From Haematococcus lacustris (taxonomy: Eukaryota; Chlorophyta; Chlorophyceae; Chlamydomonadales; Haematococcaceae), in contig JASKMD010000006.1 of NCBI GenBank assembly GCA_030144725.1, positions 10,865,501-10,929,500 on the forward strand: DNA of 64,000 bases. Direction: 5' to 3'. Below, one piece after another: positions 42,656 to 52,400 of this stretch (the first letter of the stretch is position 1; every line of letters starts with the position of its first letter). The notes beneath the pieces are model-generated. The model did not search any database, had not been told where the DNA came from, and saw nothing but the letters and a program-made list of their open reading frames with translations. The translations under genes were made by a program, and so were the position numbers.

Positions 42656-45152
42656 ATGGCACGCGACATCATGTTGCTGCTGGTTGTAGCTGCCCTGGCG
42701 ATGACAGCACATGCCGCCTCCTTTGTGACGCGAAGCGGACACCAGCTTAGGGCAGACGGCAAACCATTGTAAGGTTCATCATATTGTACAGATTGTGGGC
42801 TTGTGTGCCGATAGCCGGACTCAGTTCATCCCTGGTTCCTCTTCCCTACCTTGCAGCTACTTCCTTGGAGCGAACGCGTACTGGCTGCAAGGTAAGCGAG
42901 CGAGGCAGAGCATAGCGAAGAGGCCAGTCGACACTGCATTGCCGGCTTGCACAGCGAGCCTTGGACGCCCTCTGGCGAGCCTCGATGCGTACGACCCTTG
43001 CCTGTTTGGCTCGTTTGTGCAGATGCTGCCAAATATAATGATCGGCGAGGCGAAGTCGACAACTTCTTCAAGTGGGCGTCCTCTCCCAGCGGAGCTGGTT
43101 TGGATGCTCTTTCATCAGACGAAGGAGGTGCCCTAGTGCTGTGTGTCCTGACTTGCAGGTACTGCAACAAGCGGGGGCTTACTGTCATTCGCATGTGGGG
43201 CTTTAACCATGGTGAGGGGCTGCTCGCCACCGCATATGTGAACGTGCTCAGTTCACAAGTCTGACACAATTGCTCCCTCCACACACGAAGGTTGCCCCTC
43301 GTCTAAAGGAGTGTATGACCCAGCTCAGATGGCAGGCTACGACTACATCATCAACTCTGCAGCCCAGCATAACATCCGCCTTATCATTGCCCTGGGCAAC
43401 ACCTGGTCAGCATACCGCAGCCCTGAGGACTTCTTCCGCATAGCTGGGGTAGACCCAACAAACAAGACCCTGCTGGACTGGTATGGTTCACGTGCGCTTC
43501 GAGACTTGTACAAGGCGAGTTTGCCTGCTTTGTCCCATGTCCATTTGCAGCTGCCAGTGTTGGCCATCATTTGGCTCGCCTACTGTTCTAGGCACAGCAT
43601 TCCTGTGCTCCATCATGCTGCATTGCGACGCACAGGACCACATTTGGAACATGGTGACCCGCAAGAACAGCATCAATGGCCGGGAATACCGTCAGGACCC
43701 CACCATCATGATGTGGGACGTCATCAATGAGCCCAGGTGTGCCCACTTCCGCATGCAAGGCCCTGGTCCAAGCCCAAGGTCGCATACAATTGATACACTG
43801 TTGCAAATGACATCCATTGCTTGCCCTGCCTGCCCAGGTGCCCTGGGTGCACGCAACCATGGCAGCAACAGGTGCAGCTTTCCTTCATCAAGGTAAGGTG
43901 CTTGGGCTCAATAGTGGCTGCTCCTATCCTGCACCACCTGTTTCATGTTGCATGCCTTGTTTCCAGGAGATGGCAGACTGGGTAGAAGGCATTGCAACCC
44001 AGCAATTGGTTGCTGTTGGCACAGAGGGATACTACATGGACCCAGCCAATGTGCGGTACAACCCTGGAGCTGGCGCCTTCTGTGAGGGAGAGGATTGGTG
44101 AGTGTTGAGTGCAGTGGCTTCTCTTGTTCCCACAGCAGGCGATGCAATCATTGAGCGCCCCACCTGTCCATCTGTCCGCAGGGTTGCAATGAGCAGGATC
44201 AGCAGTGTGGACGTCACGACCGCACACATTTGTGAGCAATAGCACTTGGCTTCCTCCCTCAGCTGGCTGACAGTAGTCAATAAGGCCGTGTGCTGTCATT
44301 GTCTTGCTGTGTCCTGACCCCCTCGCTGATGCACTGGAACTGCTCTGCAGACGACAGGCAGTTAGAGGCTGTCCCACCTACCTGGCGCAGGTCAGTGATG
44401 CACCACATCACTGACTGACATTCACAGCACACCTGGCTCTGGCATGAGCGTAAAAGCCAGCTCACCCACTGACGGCCTTCCTCCACCACTGCTTGTTGCA
44501 GCGCCAACTTTGAGGACGTCCTGAACTTCTTCCTTCAAAGCATGTCCAGCCATGAGCGCATGTCCCGCAGCGTGGGCAAGCCATACATCATGGAAGAGTT
44601 CAACTTGATCAGACCAACCTACACGCCCGTGCAGCAAGCCATGCTCTTCCAGGTCCGTCCTCCAGCGCCTGACGTGTTGCTCCCATGGACAACCTAGTGC
44701 ATGGCAACACACCTAGTGCATGGCGGGAGGAAGGCATGGCATGATGGAAGTCACATGAAAGACTGACTGCGATGCTCGTATGTCATGGGCGCAGATGGTG
44801 TATGACTACCTCTTGTGGAATGCCCAGCAAGGTGGCGCCTTCGCTGGTGCCATGTTCTGGAATGCAGGCACTGGGTCTAATGTCTATGATGACGGGTGAG
44901 CATCTGGACATCTCCACTGATAGGAAGCACTGCCATCCAGACCACACATCTTTGCCCTGTCCGAGTCGACCTCAACTCGTGCCTGGGTGGGTGTGCGTTT
45001 GTTGTGCAGCTACAACATCTACCTAGATGAGCCTGATGTTGCACCTCCTGTCGTCACCCCTACACCGTCTGGTGGCAAGCCCTCAACATCTGGCAGCAGC
45101 CTTGCCGCTACTCCCCAGCCAGTCCGCCAAGCTATTGTTGCTAACACAGAAG
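42656..45152 (+). pseudogene. GH5 endo-beta-mannanase, copy 3, exons 1-13 only
   Basis: Exons match copy 2 shifted by 7318, from the signal peptide through exon 13 (Ser/Thr/Pro linker). The sequence then leaves the mannanase locus in intron 13 at about 45293 and becomes the LINE ORF1 repeat, so exons 14-15 are missing. Both catalytic glutamates remain, and a truncated enzyme lacking only the C-terminal tail is conceivable. The break is probably either a LINE-related rearrangement or an assembly chimera. Confidence 0.85.
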
Positions 45153-45292
45153 GTACAGGTCAAGAGCATGCCATGGCCGTGTATCAGTGATGCACATGCG
45201 TTGTCCAATGCACGAGAACATGCCCTAGCAATGCAGCAGTGAATGACACATGCCTGCCCTCAGCGCTGCTAAGCTGCTCGATGCTGTGATAC
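43577..45292 (+). repeat. 7.3-kb tandem unit 3, truncated (1716 bp)
   Basis: Begins head-to-tail after unit 2 and breaks off at the junction with the LINE repeat. The two sequences share a CTG at the junction. Confidence 0.93.
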
Positions 45293-45293
45293 T

Positions 45294-48057
45294 GGGGCCG
45301 ACGGGGCAGGCCATGCTCAGGGGTCCCAGGGCCAGCAGCAGCTGGCAGGCCAGGCCGCCCCAGCCCCCCCTCCCTACCCAGCCGCTGCCACCCCCCCCCA
45401 GCGCACCACAGCGGGGGGTGGCCCGGCTGGGGCCGACGGGGCAGGCCATGCTCAGGGGTCCCAGGGCCAGCAGCAGCTGGCAGGCCAGGCCGCCCCAGCC
45501 CCCCCTCCCTACCCAGCCGCTGCCACCCCCCCCCAGCGCACCACAGCGGGGGGTGGCCCGGCTGGGGCCGACGGGGCAGGCCATGCTCAGGGGTCCCAGG
45601 GCCAGCAGCAGCTGGCAGGCCATGCCGCCCCAGCCCCCCCTCCCTACCCAGCCGCTGCAACCCCCCCCCAGCGCACCACAGCGGGGGGTGGCCCGGCTGG
45701 GGCCGACGGGGCAGGCCATGCTCAGGGGTCCCAGGGCCAGCAGCAGCTGGCAGGCCAGGCCGCCCCAGCCCCCCCTCCCTACCCAGCCGCTGCCAACCCC
45801 CCCCAGCGCACCACAGCGGGGGGTGGCCCGGCTGGGGCCGACGGGGCAGGCCATGCTCAGGGGTCCCAGGGCCAGCAGCAGCTGGCAGGCCAGGCCGCCC
45901 CAGCCCCCCCTCCCTACCCAGCCGCTGCCACCCCCCCCCAGCGCACCACAGCGGGGGGTGGCCCGGCTGGGGCCGACGGGGCAGGCCATGCTCAGGGGTC
46001 CCAGGGCCAGCAGCAGCTGGCAGGCCAGGCCGCCCCAGCCCCCCCTCCCTACCCAGCCGCTGCCACCCCCCCCCAGCGCACCACAGCGGGGGGTGGCCCG
46101 GCTGGGGCCGACGGGGCAGGCCATGCTCAGGGGTCCCAGGGCCAGCAGCAGCTGACAGGCCAGGCCGCCCCAGCCCCCCCTCCCTACCCAGCCGCTGCCA
46201 CCCCCCCCCAGCGCACCACAGCGGGGGGTGGCCCGGCTGGGGCCGACGGGGCAGGCCATGCTCAGGGGTCCCAGGGCCAGCAGCAGCTGGCAGGCCAGGC
46301 CGCCCCAGCCCCCCCTCCCTACCCAGCCGCTGCTACCCCCCCCCAGCGCACCACAGCGGGGGGTGGCCCGGCTGGGGCCGACGGGGCAGGCCATGCTCAG
46401 GGGTCCCAGGGCCAGCAGCAGCTGGCAGGCCAGGCCGCCCCAGCCCCCCCTCCCTACCCAGCCGCTGCCACCCCCCCCCAGCGCACCACAGCGGGGGGTG
46501 GCCCGGCTGGGGCCGACGGGGCAGGCCATGCTCAGGGGTCCCAGGGCCAGCAGCAGCTGGCAGGCCAGGCCGCCCCAGCCCCCCCTCCCTACCCAGCCGC
46601 TGCCACCCCCCCCCAGCGCACCACAGCGTGGGGTGGCCCGGCTGGGGCCGACGGGGCAGGCCATGCTCAGGGGTCCCAGGGCCAGCAGCAGCTGGCAGGC
46701 CAGGCCGCCCCAGCCCCCCCTCCCTACCCAGCCGCTGCCACCCCCCCCCAGCGCACCACAGCGGGGGGTGGCCCGGCTGGGGCCGACGGGGCAGGCCATG
46801 CTCAGGGGTCCCAGGGCCAGCAGCAGCTGGCAGGCCAGGCCGCCCCAGCCCCCCCTCCCTACCCAGCCGCTGCCACCCCCCCCCAGCGCACCACAGCGGG
46901 GGGTGGCCCGGCTGGGGCCGACGGGGCAGGCCATGCTCAGGGGTCCCAGGGCCAGCAGCAGCTGGCAGGCCAGGCCGCCCCAGCCCCCCCTCCCTACCCA
47001 GCCGCTGCTACCCCCCCCCAGCGCACCACAGCGGGGGGTGGCCCGGCTGGGGCCGACGGGGCAGGCCATGCTCAGGGGTCCCAGGGCCAGCAGCAGCTGG
47101 CAGGCCAGGCCGCCCCAGCCCCCCCTCCCTACCCAGCCGCTGCCACCCCCCCCCAGCGCACCACAGCGGGGGGTGGCCCGGCTGGGGCCGACGGGGCAGG
47201 CCATGCTCAGGGGTCCCAGGGCCAGCAGCAGCTGGCAGGCCAGGCCGCCCCAGCCCCCCCTCCCTACCCAGCCGCTGCCACCCCCCCCCAGCGCACCACA
47301 GCGGGGGGTGGCCCGGCTGGGGCCGACGGGGCAGGCCATGCTCAGGGGTCCCAGGGCCAGCAGCAGCTGGCAGGCCAGGCCGCCCCAGCCCCCCCTCCCT
47401 ACCCAGCCGCTGCCACCCCCCCCCAGCGCACCACAGCGGGGGGTGGCCCGGCTGGGGCCGACGGGGCAGGCCATGCTCAGGGGTCCCAGGGCCAGCAGCA
47501 GCTGGCAGGCCAGGCCGCCCCAGCCCCCCCTCCCTACCCAGCCGCTGCCACCCCCCCCCAGCGCACCACAGCGGGGGGTGGCCCGGCTGGGGCCGACGGG
47601 GCAGGCCATGCTCAGGGGTCCCAGGGCCAGCAGCAGCTGGCAGGCCAGGCCGCCCCAGCCCCCCCTCCCTACCCAGCCGCTGCCACCCCCCCCCAGCGCA
47701 CCACAGCGGGGGGTGGCCCGGCTGGGGCCGACGGGGCAGGCCATGCTCAGGGGTCCCAGGGCCAGCAGCAGCTGGCAGGCCAGGCCGCCCCAGCCCCCCC
47801 TCCCTACCCAGCCGCTGCCACCCCCCCCCAGCGCACCACAGCGGGGGGTGGCCCGGCTGGGGCCGACGGGGCAGGCCATGCTCAGGGGTCCCAGGGCCAG
47901 CAGCAGCTGGCAGGCCAGGCCGCCCCAGCCCCCCCTCCCTACCCAGCCGCTGCCACCGCCCCCCAGCGCACCATAGCGGGGGGTGGCCCGGCTGGGGCCG
48001 ACGGGGCAGGCCATGCTCAGGGGTCCCAGGGCCAGCAGCAGCTGGCAGGCCAGGCCG
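45294..48057 (+). repeat. 135-bp coding tandem repeat of LINE ORF1, about 20.5 copies
   Basis: Units of exactly 135 bp (45 codons) starting GGGGCCGACGGGGC, with only scattered substitutions, for example CCACC/CTACC/CAACC before the poly-C run. Two partial units also occur at 28264-28429 on the far side of the gap. The translated unit in the ORF1 frame is rich in Gly, Ala, Pro and Gln. Because 135 is divisible by 3 and the unit lacks stops, long frames appear on both strands. Confidence 0.97.
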
Positions 48058-49412
48058 TCTCTACCCCCTCTTCTATTCCACCCGTTGTTATCACTCACCC
48101 TAGGTCTCGGCCTCCCCGCTTTGACCCCTCCTGGGGCCCCTTGCCCTCAGCCAAGGCGAGTGAGAAGGGTGGGGCCCAGGTTAAGGGGGGGGCTGCCCTC
48201 AGGCAGGGCCATGCTATCTCACCCCCCCCTGGCCGTGGCGGGGAAGCGGGCATCTCTCGCCCATCCCACACTCTCCCTACCCACTCTTTCCCCTGCACTG
48301 CTTCTGGAGGCACCAAGGCTGGGGATGAAGACCTAGCGCAGCCGTTAAGTTCCCCGTCACGGCAGGTAGGCCAGGTGGGGCCACCCCCCCTTGTCCCACC
48401 TATCGCCCCCACCTCCCACCGCTCATCTCCCGCCTCCTACATGGTGGGACCAGAGGCTGCTGGTCACTCCCTAAACCAGCTCTCTCATACGGTTCAGGCC
48501 ACCTCTTACCCCCCCCTCAGGCACTCCAGGCCCCCCCCCACCCAGCACACCACTCCCCTTCCCTACCCACAAGGAGCTCAGGGCCAGCAGCAGCTGACAG
48601 GTCTTGTCGCCCAGGCCTCTCCCTCCCTTCCACCCTCTTCTCCACCCTCCCAACATGGCGGTCGTCAGCCCAAACGATCTCGCCCGTGTGCCCTGCACCT
48701 CAATGGGGACCTCAGCCTTGTCAGCGGGTCAGGGCCCCCTGAGAGGGCCACAGAGGCAGGGGAGCACCTTGCCGCTCACGGTGTCACCGGCTCCCCGTCC
48801 AAACGTCTGCGGGTGGCCTTACCGCCGGGGCCTAGTGCGGGGCCTAGGGCAGAGGCCGCTCTGCTGGGTAGGCAGGGCAGCGGTCCAGGAGTAGAGGCTC
48901 AAGGGAGCTCAAGGGGGCTCAAGCCTGCCTGGCATCACTCCCACCTCCTTTTCTCTCTCCCCTCCCCTACCCTATCCAAAAGCACCACCTCCAAACCTCT
49001 TCTCCAAGCTTCCATGCCACGGGAGTCCACCCTCACCCCGCCCCCTTCTTACCCCAGGCAAGCCCCCTCCCCCTCAGGTTGCTCCTCGCCTTCCCTCCCC
49101 CCTGAGCACCCTGGCCCCTTTGCCCCTCTAGGGACCAGATTTGGGGTTCTCTCTGATCTGGAGTCACTCGTGAGCAGCGAGGATGGAGACGACAGCGAGT
49201 GGCAGTCCCTTCCCAACAGCGGTGCTTCCACTCCCCGGGGCTTGGCTCGCCCAGTGGGCCCCACCTCTCGCCCTCCCCCCACCACATGCACCCCCCTATC
49301 TTCCCCTACCCTCAGCCCCCTAGCCACCGCCCTGAGTGACAGCCACAACCCCACATGGCAACGCCTCTTTGACCCAGCACGCGTAGCCCGCGCGGGGGCA
49401 AACCAAGACTAA
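45294..49412 (+). CDS. LINE ORF1 protein, repeat array and C-terminal part
   Basis: Open in one frame from the first repeat unit to TAA at 49410-49412. The first about 920 codons are the 45-aa repeats. The remainder (about 450 residues) is Pro/Ser-rich and low complexity, with a short acidic patch (SLVSSEDGDDSEW) near the end. I see no zinc knuckle or RRM. By position it is the nucleic-acid-binding partner of ORF2, but that is an inference. The stop codon is two bases before the ORF2 ATG, which suggests coupled re-initiation. Confidence 0.75.
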   Translation, partial: GADGAGHAQGSQGQQQLAGQAAPAPPPYPAAATPPQRTTAGGGPAGADGAGHAQGSQGQQQLAGQAAPAPPPYPAAATPPQRTTAGGGPAGADGAGHAQGSQGQQQLAGHAAPAPPPYPAAATPPQRTTAGGGPAGADGAGHAQGSQGQQQLAGQAAPAPPPYPAAANPPQRTTAGGGPAGADGAGHAQGSQGQQQLAGQAAPAPPPYPAAATPPQRTTAGGGPAGADGAGHAQGSQGQQQLAGQAAPAPPPYPAAATPPQRTTAGGGPAGADGAGHAQGSQGQQQLTGQAAPAPPPYPAAATPPQRTTAGGGPAGADGAGHAQGSQGQQQLAGQAAPAPPPYPAAATPPQRTTAGGGPAGADGAGHAQGSQGQQQLAGQAAPAPPPYPAAATPPQRTTAGGGPAGADGAGHAQGSQGQQQLAGQAAPAPPPYPAAATPPQRTTAWGGPAGADGAGHAQGSQGQQQLAGQAAPAPPPYPAAATPPQRTTAGGGPAGADGAGHAQGSQGQQQLAGQAAPAPPPYPAAATPPQRTTAGGGPAGADGAGHAQGSQGQQQLAGQAAPAPPPYPAAATPPQRTTAGGGPAGADGAGHAQGSQGQQQLAGQAAPAPPPYPAAATPPQRTTAGGGPAGADGAGHAQGSQGQQQLAGQAAPAPPPYPAAATPPQRTTAGGGPAGADGAGHAQGSQGQQQLAGQAAPAPPPYPAAATPPQRTTAGGGPAGADGAGHAQGSQGQQQLAGQAAPAPPPYPAAATPPQRTTAGGGPAGADGAGHAQGSQGQQQLAGQAAPAPPPYPAAATPPQRTTAGGGPAGADGAGHAQGSQGQQQLAGQAAPAPPPYPAAATPPQRTTAGGGPAGADGAGHAQGSQGQQQLAGQAAPAPPPYPAAATAPQRTIAGGGPAGADGAGHAQGSQGQQQLAGQAVSTPSSIPPVVITHPRSRPPRFDPSWGPLPSAKASEKGGAQVKGGAALRQGHAISPPPGRGGEAGISRPSHTLPTHSFPCTASGGTKAGDEDLAQPLSSPSRQVGQVGPPPLVPPIAPTSHRSSPASYMVGPEAAGHSLNQLSHTVQATSYPPLRHSRPPPTQHTTPLPYPQGAQGQQQLTGLVAQASPSLPPSSPPSQHGGRQPKRSRPCALHLNGDLSLVSGSGPPERATEAGEHLAAHGVTGSPSKRLRVALPPGPSAGPRAEAALLGRQGSGPGVEAQGSSRGLKPAWHHSHLLFSLPSPTLSKSTTSKPLLQASMPRESTLTPPPSYPRQAPSPSGCSSPSLPPEHPGPFAPLGTRFGVLSDLESLVSSEDGDDSEWQSLPNSGASTPRGLARPVGPTSRPPPTTCTPLSSPTLSPLATALSDSHNPTWQRLFDPARVARAGANQD

Positions 49413-49414
49413 CC

Positions 49415-52400
49415 ATGCAGCGCCCAGGGGTGGCCGCCTTCTTTGAGGCGGTCACTCTGAACGTCCAAGGCCTGACCCACCCCCACAAGTTTCAGGCCAT
49501 CCTGGACTGGGCAGCGGACAGCCCCGCCCAGGTGTTTTTCCTGCAAGAGTGCCACCGGGCAGAGTGTGTTTGGAAGTGGGCAGAGTCGGCCACGGGGGCC
49601 AAGCCTTGCTGGAGGGGGCTTTGGTTCTACACCCCAGGTACCGGCCACTCCCAGGGTTGCCTAGCCCTCTTTAAGCCCTCTACCATCCTGGTTGGCTGCA
49701 GCCAGGTGCATCTCCAGGTGGCCGGGGCCCAGGGGCGGGTTCTGAGGGTGGACGCGGAGTTGGCAGGCAGGCCAGCCTCGCTCGTGTGTGTTTATGCCCC
49801 AGCCCAAGCGTCACAACGCGCAGCTTTCTTCAGCACCTGCCTCCCGGCTTGCCTCCCCCTTGCTTCTGAACGGAGGCTGGTCATTATGGGCGGAGATTTC
49901 AACTGTATTCTTTCCCCAGAGGACAAGGTGGGCACACCCCGGGGGGGGAGTACCGCTCACCCTGTGGGTTGGTTGGGCAGCAGGGGCCAGGGGGCCCAGC
50001 AGCTGCAGGAGCTGGTTACAGAGCGGGGCCTAGTCGATGCCTGGCGCCACCTACGTCCTGGTACCCGCGACTTCACCCACTTCAGCACCCCTTGGCAAAC
50101 GGGGGGACGGCTTGACCGTTGGTACATTCCGGCCGAGCTAGTGGAGTGGCAGCTGGACAGCTCCATCCTGGGCCTTAAGCCAGTGCACACAGATCACGCA
50201 GCCGTCTCCCTGGCTGTGTGCCCCCCTAACCTCCCCCTCACTGCCCCAGCCCCCTGGCAGCTGCACCCTGCTTACCTTGACGACCCGGACATGATGGACC
50301 GCCTACGGAGCTTTCTGCAAAGAGAGGCAGCTAGCCATGCAGCCCAGATGTCCAGCCTCCCAAGCCCCATACCGAGAGATTTGCACAGAGCACGGTGGGC
50401 ACATATCAAGCAAGGGCTAGCTCTTCACGCCCAGCGGTTCATCCGAGACCGTCGCCGTGCCCAGCGTGCCCTCCAGCGAGCCAGGGAGAGAGCAGCCCAT
50501 GCAGCCCGGACCCACTTGGTGCAACAGCTGTTGGAGGTAGAGCAGCTCGGGGAGGCGGCGCTTCAGGCAGCCGTTGTGGTGGGCGAGGCCACGGCGCTCG
50601 TGGGGGTCACAGACCGGGCTGAGGCAGCGCAACGTTCCTTGCAAGCAAGCGCTGTCCTGGACCAGGTTTACGGTGACTCCTCTTCCTTCTATTTTTTCCA
50701 CCGCCACCAGTCAGCTCACACCCCTACTCTGATCACTTCCCTTCACCTCCCAAACCTGCCGGACCAAGTGGCTGACCTTACCACCCCCCACGGCGTCCAA
50801 GCTGCCTGTCATGCCTTCCAATCGCACTTCTCCGCTGCCTCTCCCCTCGGGGTCTATGCGGCCAAACCAGTTGTCCCTGCCGCTCGGGCCACCCTCCTAG
50901 CCAGCCTCACCTCCCGCCTCACTCCCACCCAAGCCGACAGCAGCGAGGGGCCGGGGGGGGACCCCATGCTGTCAGAGGAGGAGCTAGGCCGCGCCCTCCA
51001 GGGCTGCGCCCACAGCAAAGCCCCCGGGAAGGATGGTTTGCCTATGGAGGTGTACGACCGGCTGTGGCCCCTGCTCCGCCCCCCGCTTATGGCCATGCTT
51101 CGTGAGGCCTTGGCGGACACGTCCAGCCCAGCCCCCCTAGCAGAGTTCCTCACTGGCCTGGTCACCCTAGTTCCCAAAGCCGGCAAGCCAAGGGACCAAG
51201 TGACTGGCTATCGGCCCATCACCTTGCTCAATTGCGATGTGCGGTTGGTGGCCCGGGCGCTGGAAGACCGGTTGCAGAGGCCTCTTGACCTCCTAGTGTC
51301 CCCTTCCCAATCAGCCTTCATCCTAGGGCGGGACATCGGCGACAATGTGCAGTTTCACCTCAGCCTGCTGGAGTACCTCAGACAGCGGGGCAGCCCAGCC
51401 TGGCTTCTCCTTTTGGACCTAGCGGGGGCCTATGACAACGTCTCCTGGGACCTGCTGCAAGCTACGATGGAGGCCATGGGTTTCCGTCAGGATGGCCACG
51501 TGCGGTGGGCGCAGATCCTGCACCGGGGGGCTACCAGCCAAGTTTTGGTGAACGGCCATCTCACTAACAGCTTCCCCCTGGAGTCAGGGCTTCTGCAAGG
51601 CAGTGGGGCCTCGCCTTTGTATTGGTGCATCGTGCTCCAACCGCTCGTCAGCTACCTTAGCTCGCTGCAGCTGGCAGGCCAGCTCAACACTCCCTCCATC
51701 CCTGTCAGCCCCCTGGCCTCGCACATGGCCACCCTACAACCCGCCCTGCCCTCTAAGGAGTACGCCGACGACATCACCATTACAGTGCTAGACAGGGTCA
51801 AGGACGGGGCGGTGGTGGTGGAGGCTCTGGAGGTGTTTCGCGCCGCTGGGGGCCCTGCCCTGAGCTTGGGCAAAAGTCAAGCCCTACCGTGCGCCCAGCA
51901 GGAGTTGCAGCAAGGGCAGCAGGGTTGGGCGGGGGGGGGGGCGGGAGCTCACGAGCGGGGGCCCGGGGAGGCGGGTGGGAGGCTTGAGCTGGGGGCAGGG
52001 GGGGGGGAGCCTCGAGGAGGGGAGGAGCTCGGCAGGCGGGAGAGGCAGCAACAGGCTCGTGGGCCTAAGCCTCTGAGTGAGAGCCAAGGGCCCAGCACCG
52101 GCATCCCAGCCACGCGGGAAGGGGTGCCGGTGCGGCATTTGGGCGTGCCGCTTGGGGCTGTCTGTGACGGAGTCTCCAGTGAGGCAGCGTTCGGGGGCTC
52201 AGCAGGAGCCATGACAGCAGCCTCCCTCTCTTGGACTCCCCAAGGCCTCAACCTGTTGGGTCGGGTGCAAGTGGCCCAGCAGTGCTTAGCCTCCAAGCCT
52301 ATCTACCAAATGGCTTTCATCAAGCCCTCAGCTGCTCATGGGAAGGCTATGGCCAAGGCTGTCAAGCGCTTCGTAGCTATGTCTGACCTTCCCCAAGAGC

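Larger units (their letters stand above)
36259..43576 (+). repeat. 7.3-kb tandem unit 2
   Basis: 7318 bp, head-to-tail with units 1 and 3, running from mannanase intron 5 to the same point in the next copy. Near-identity to unit 1 means recent duplication or an assembly effect. Confidence 0.93.

Noticed and set aside
45225..48098. 957-codon antisense open frame over the LINE ORF1 repeat
   Set aside because: It exists because the 135-bp unit is divisible by three and lacks stops; the coding frame with upstream and downstream continuity is the plus-strand ORF1 frame.
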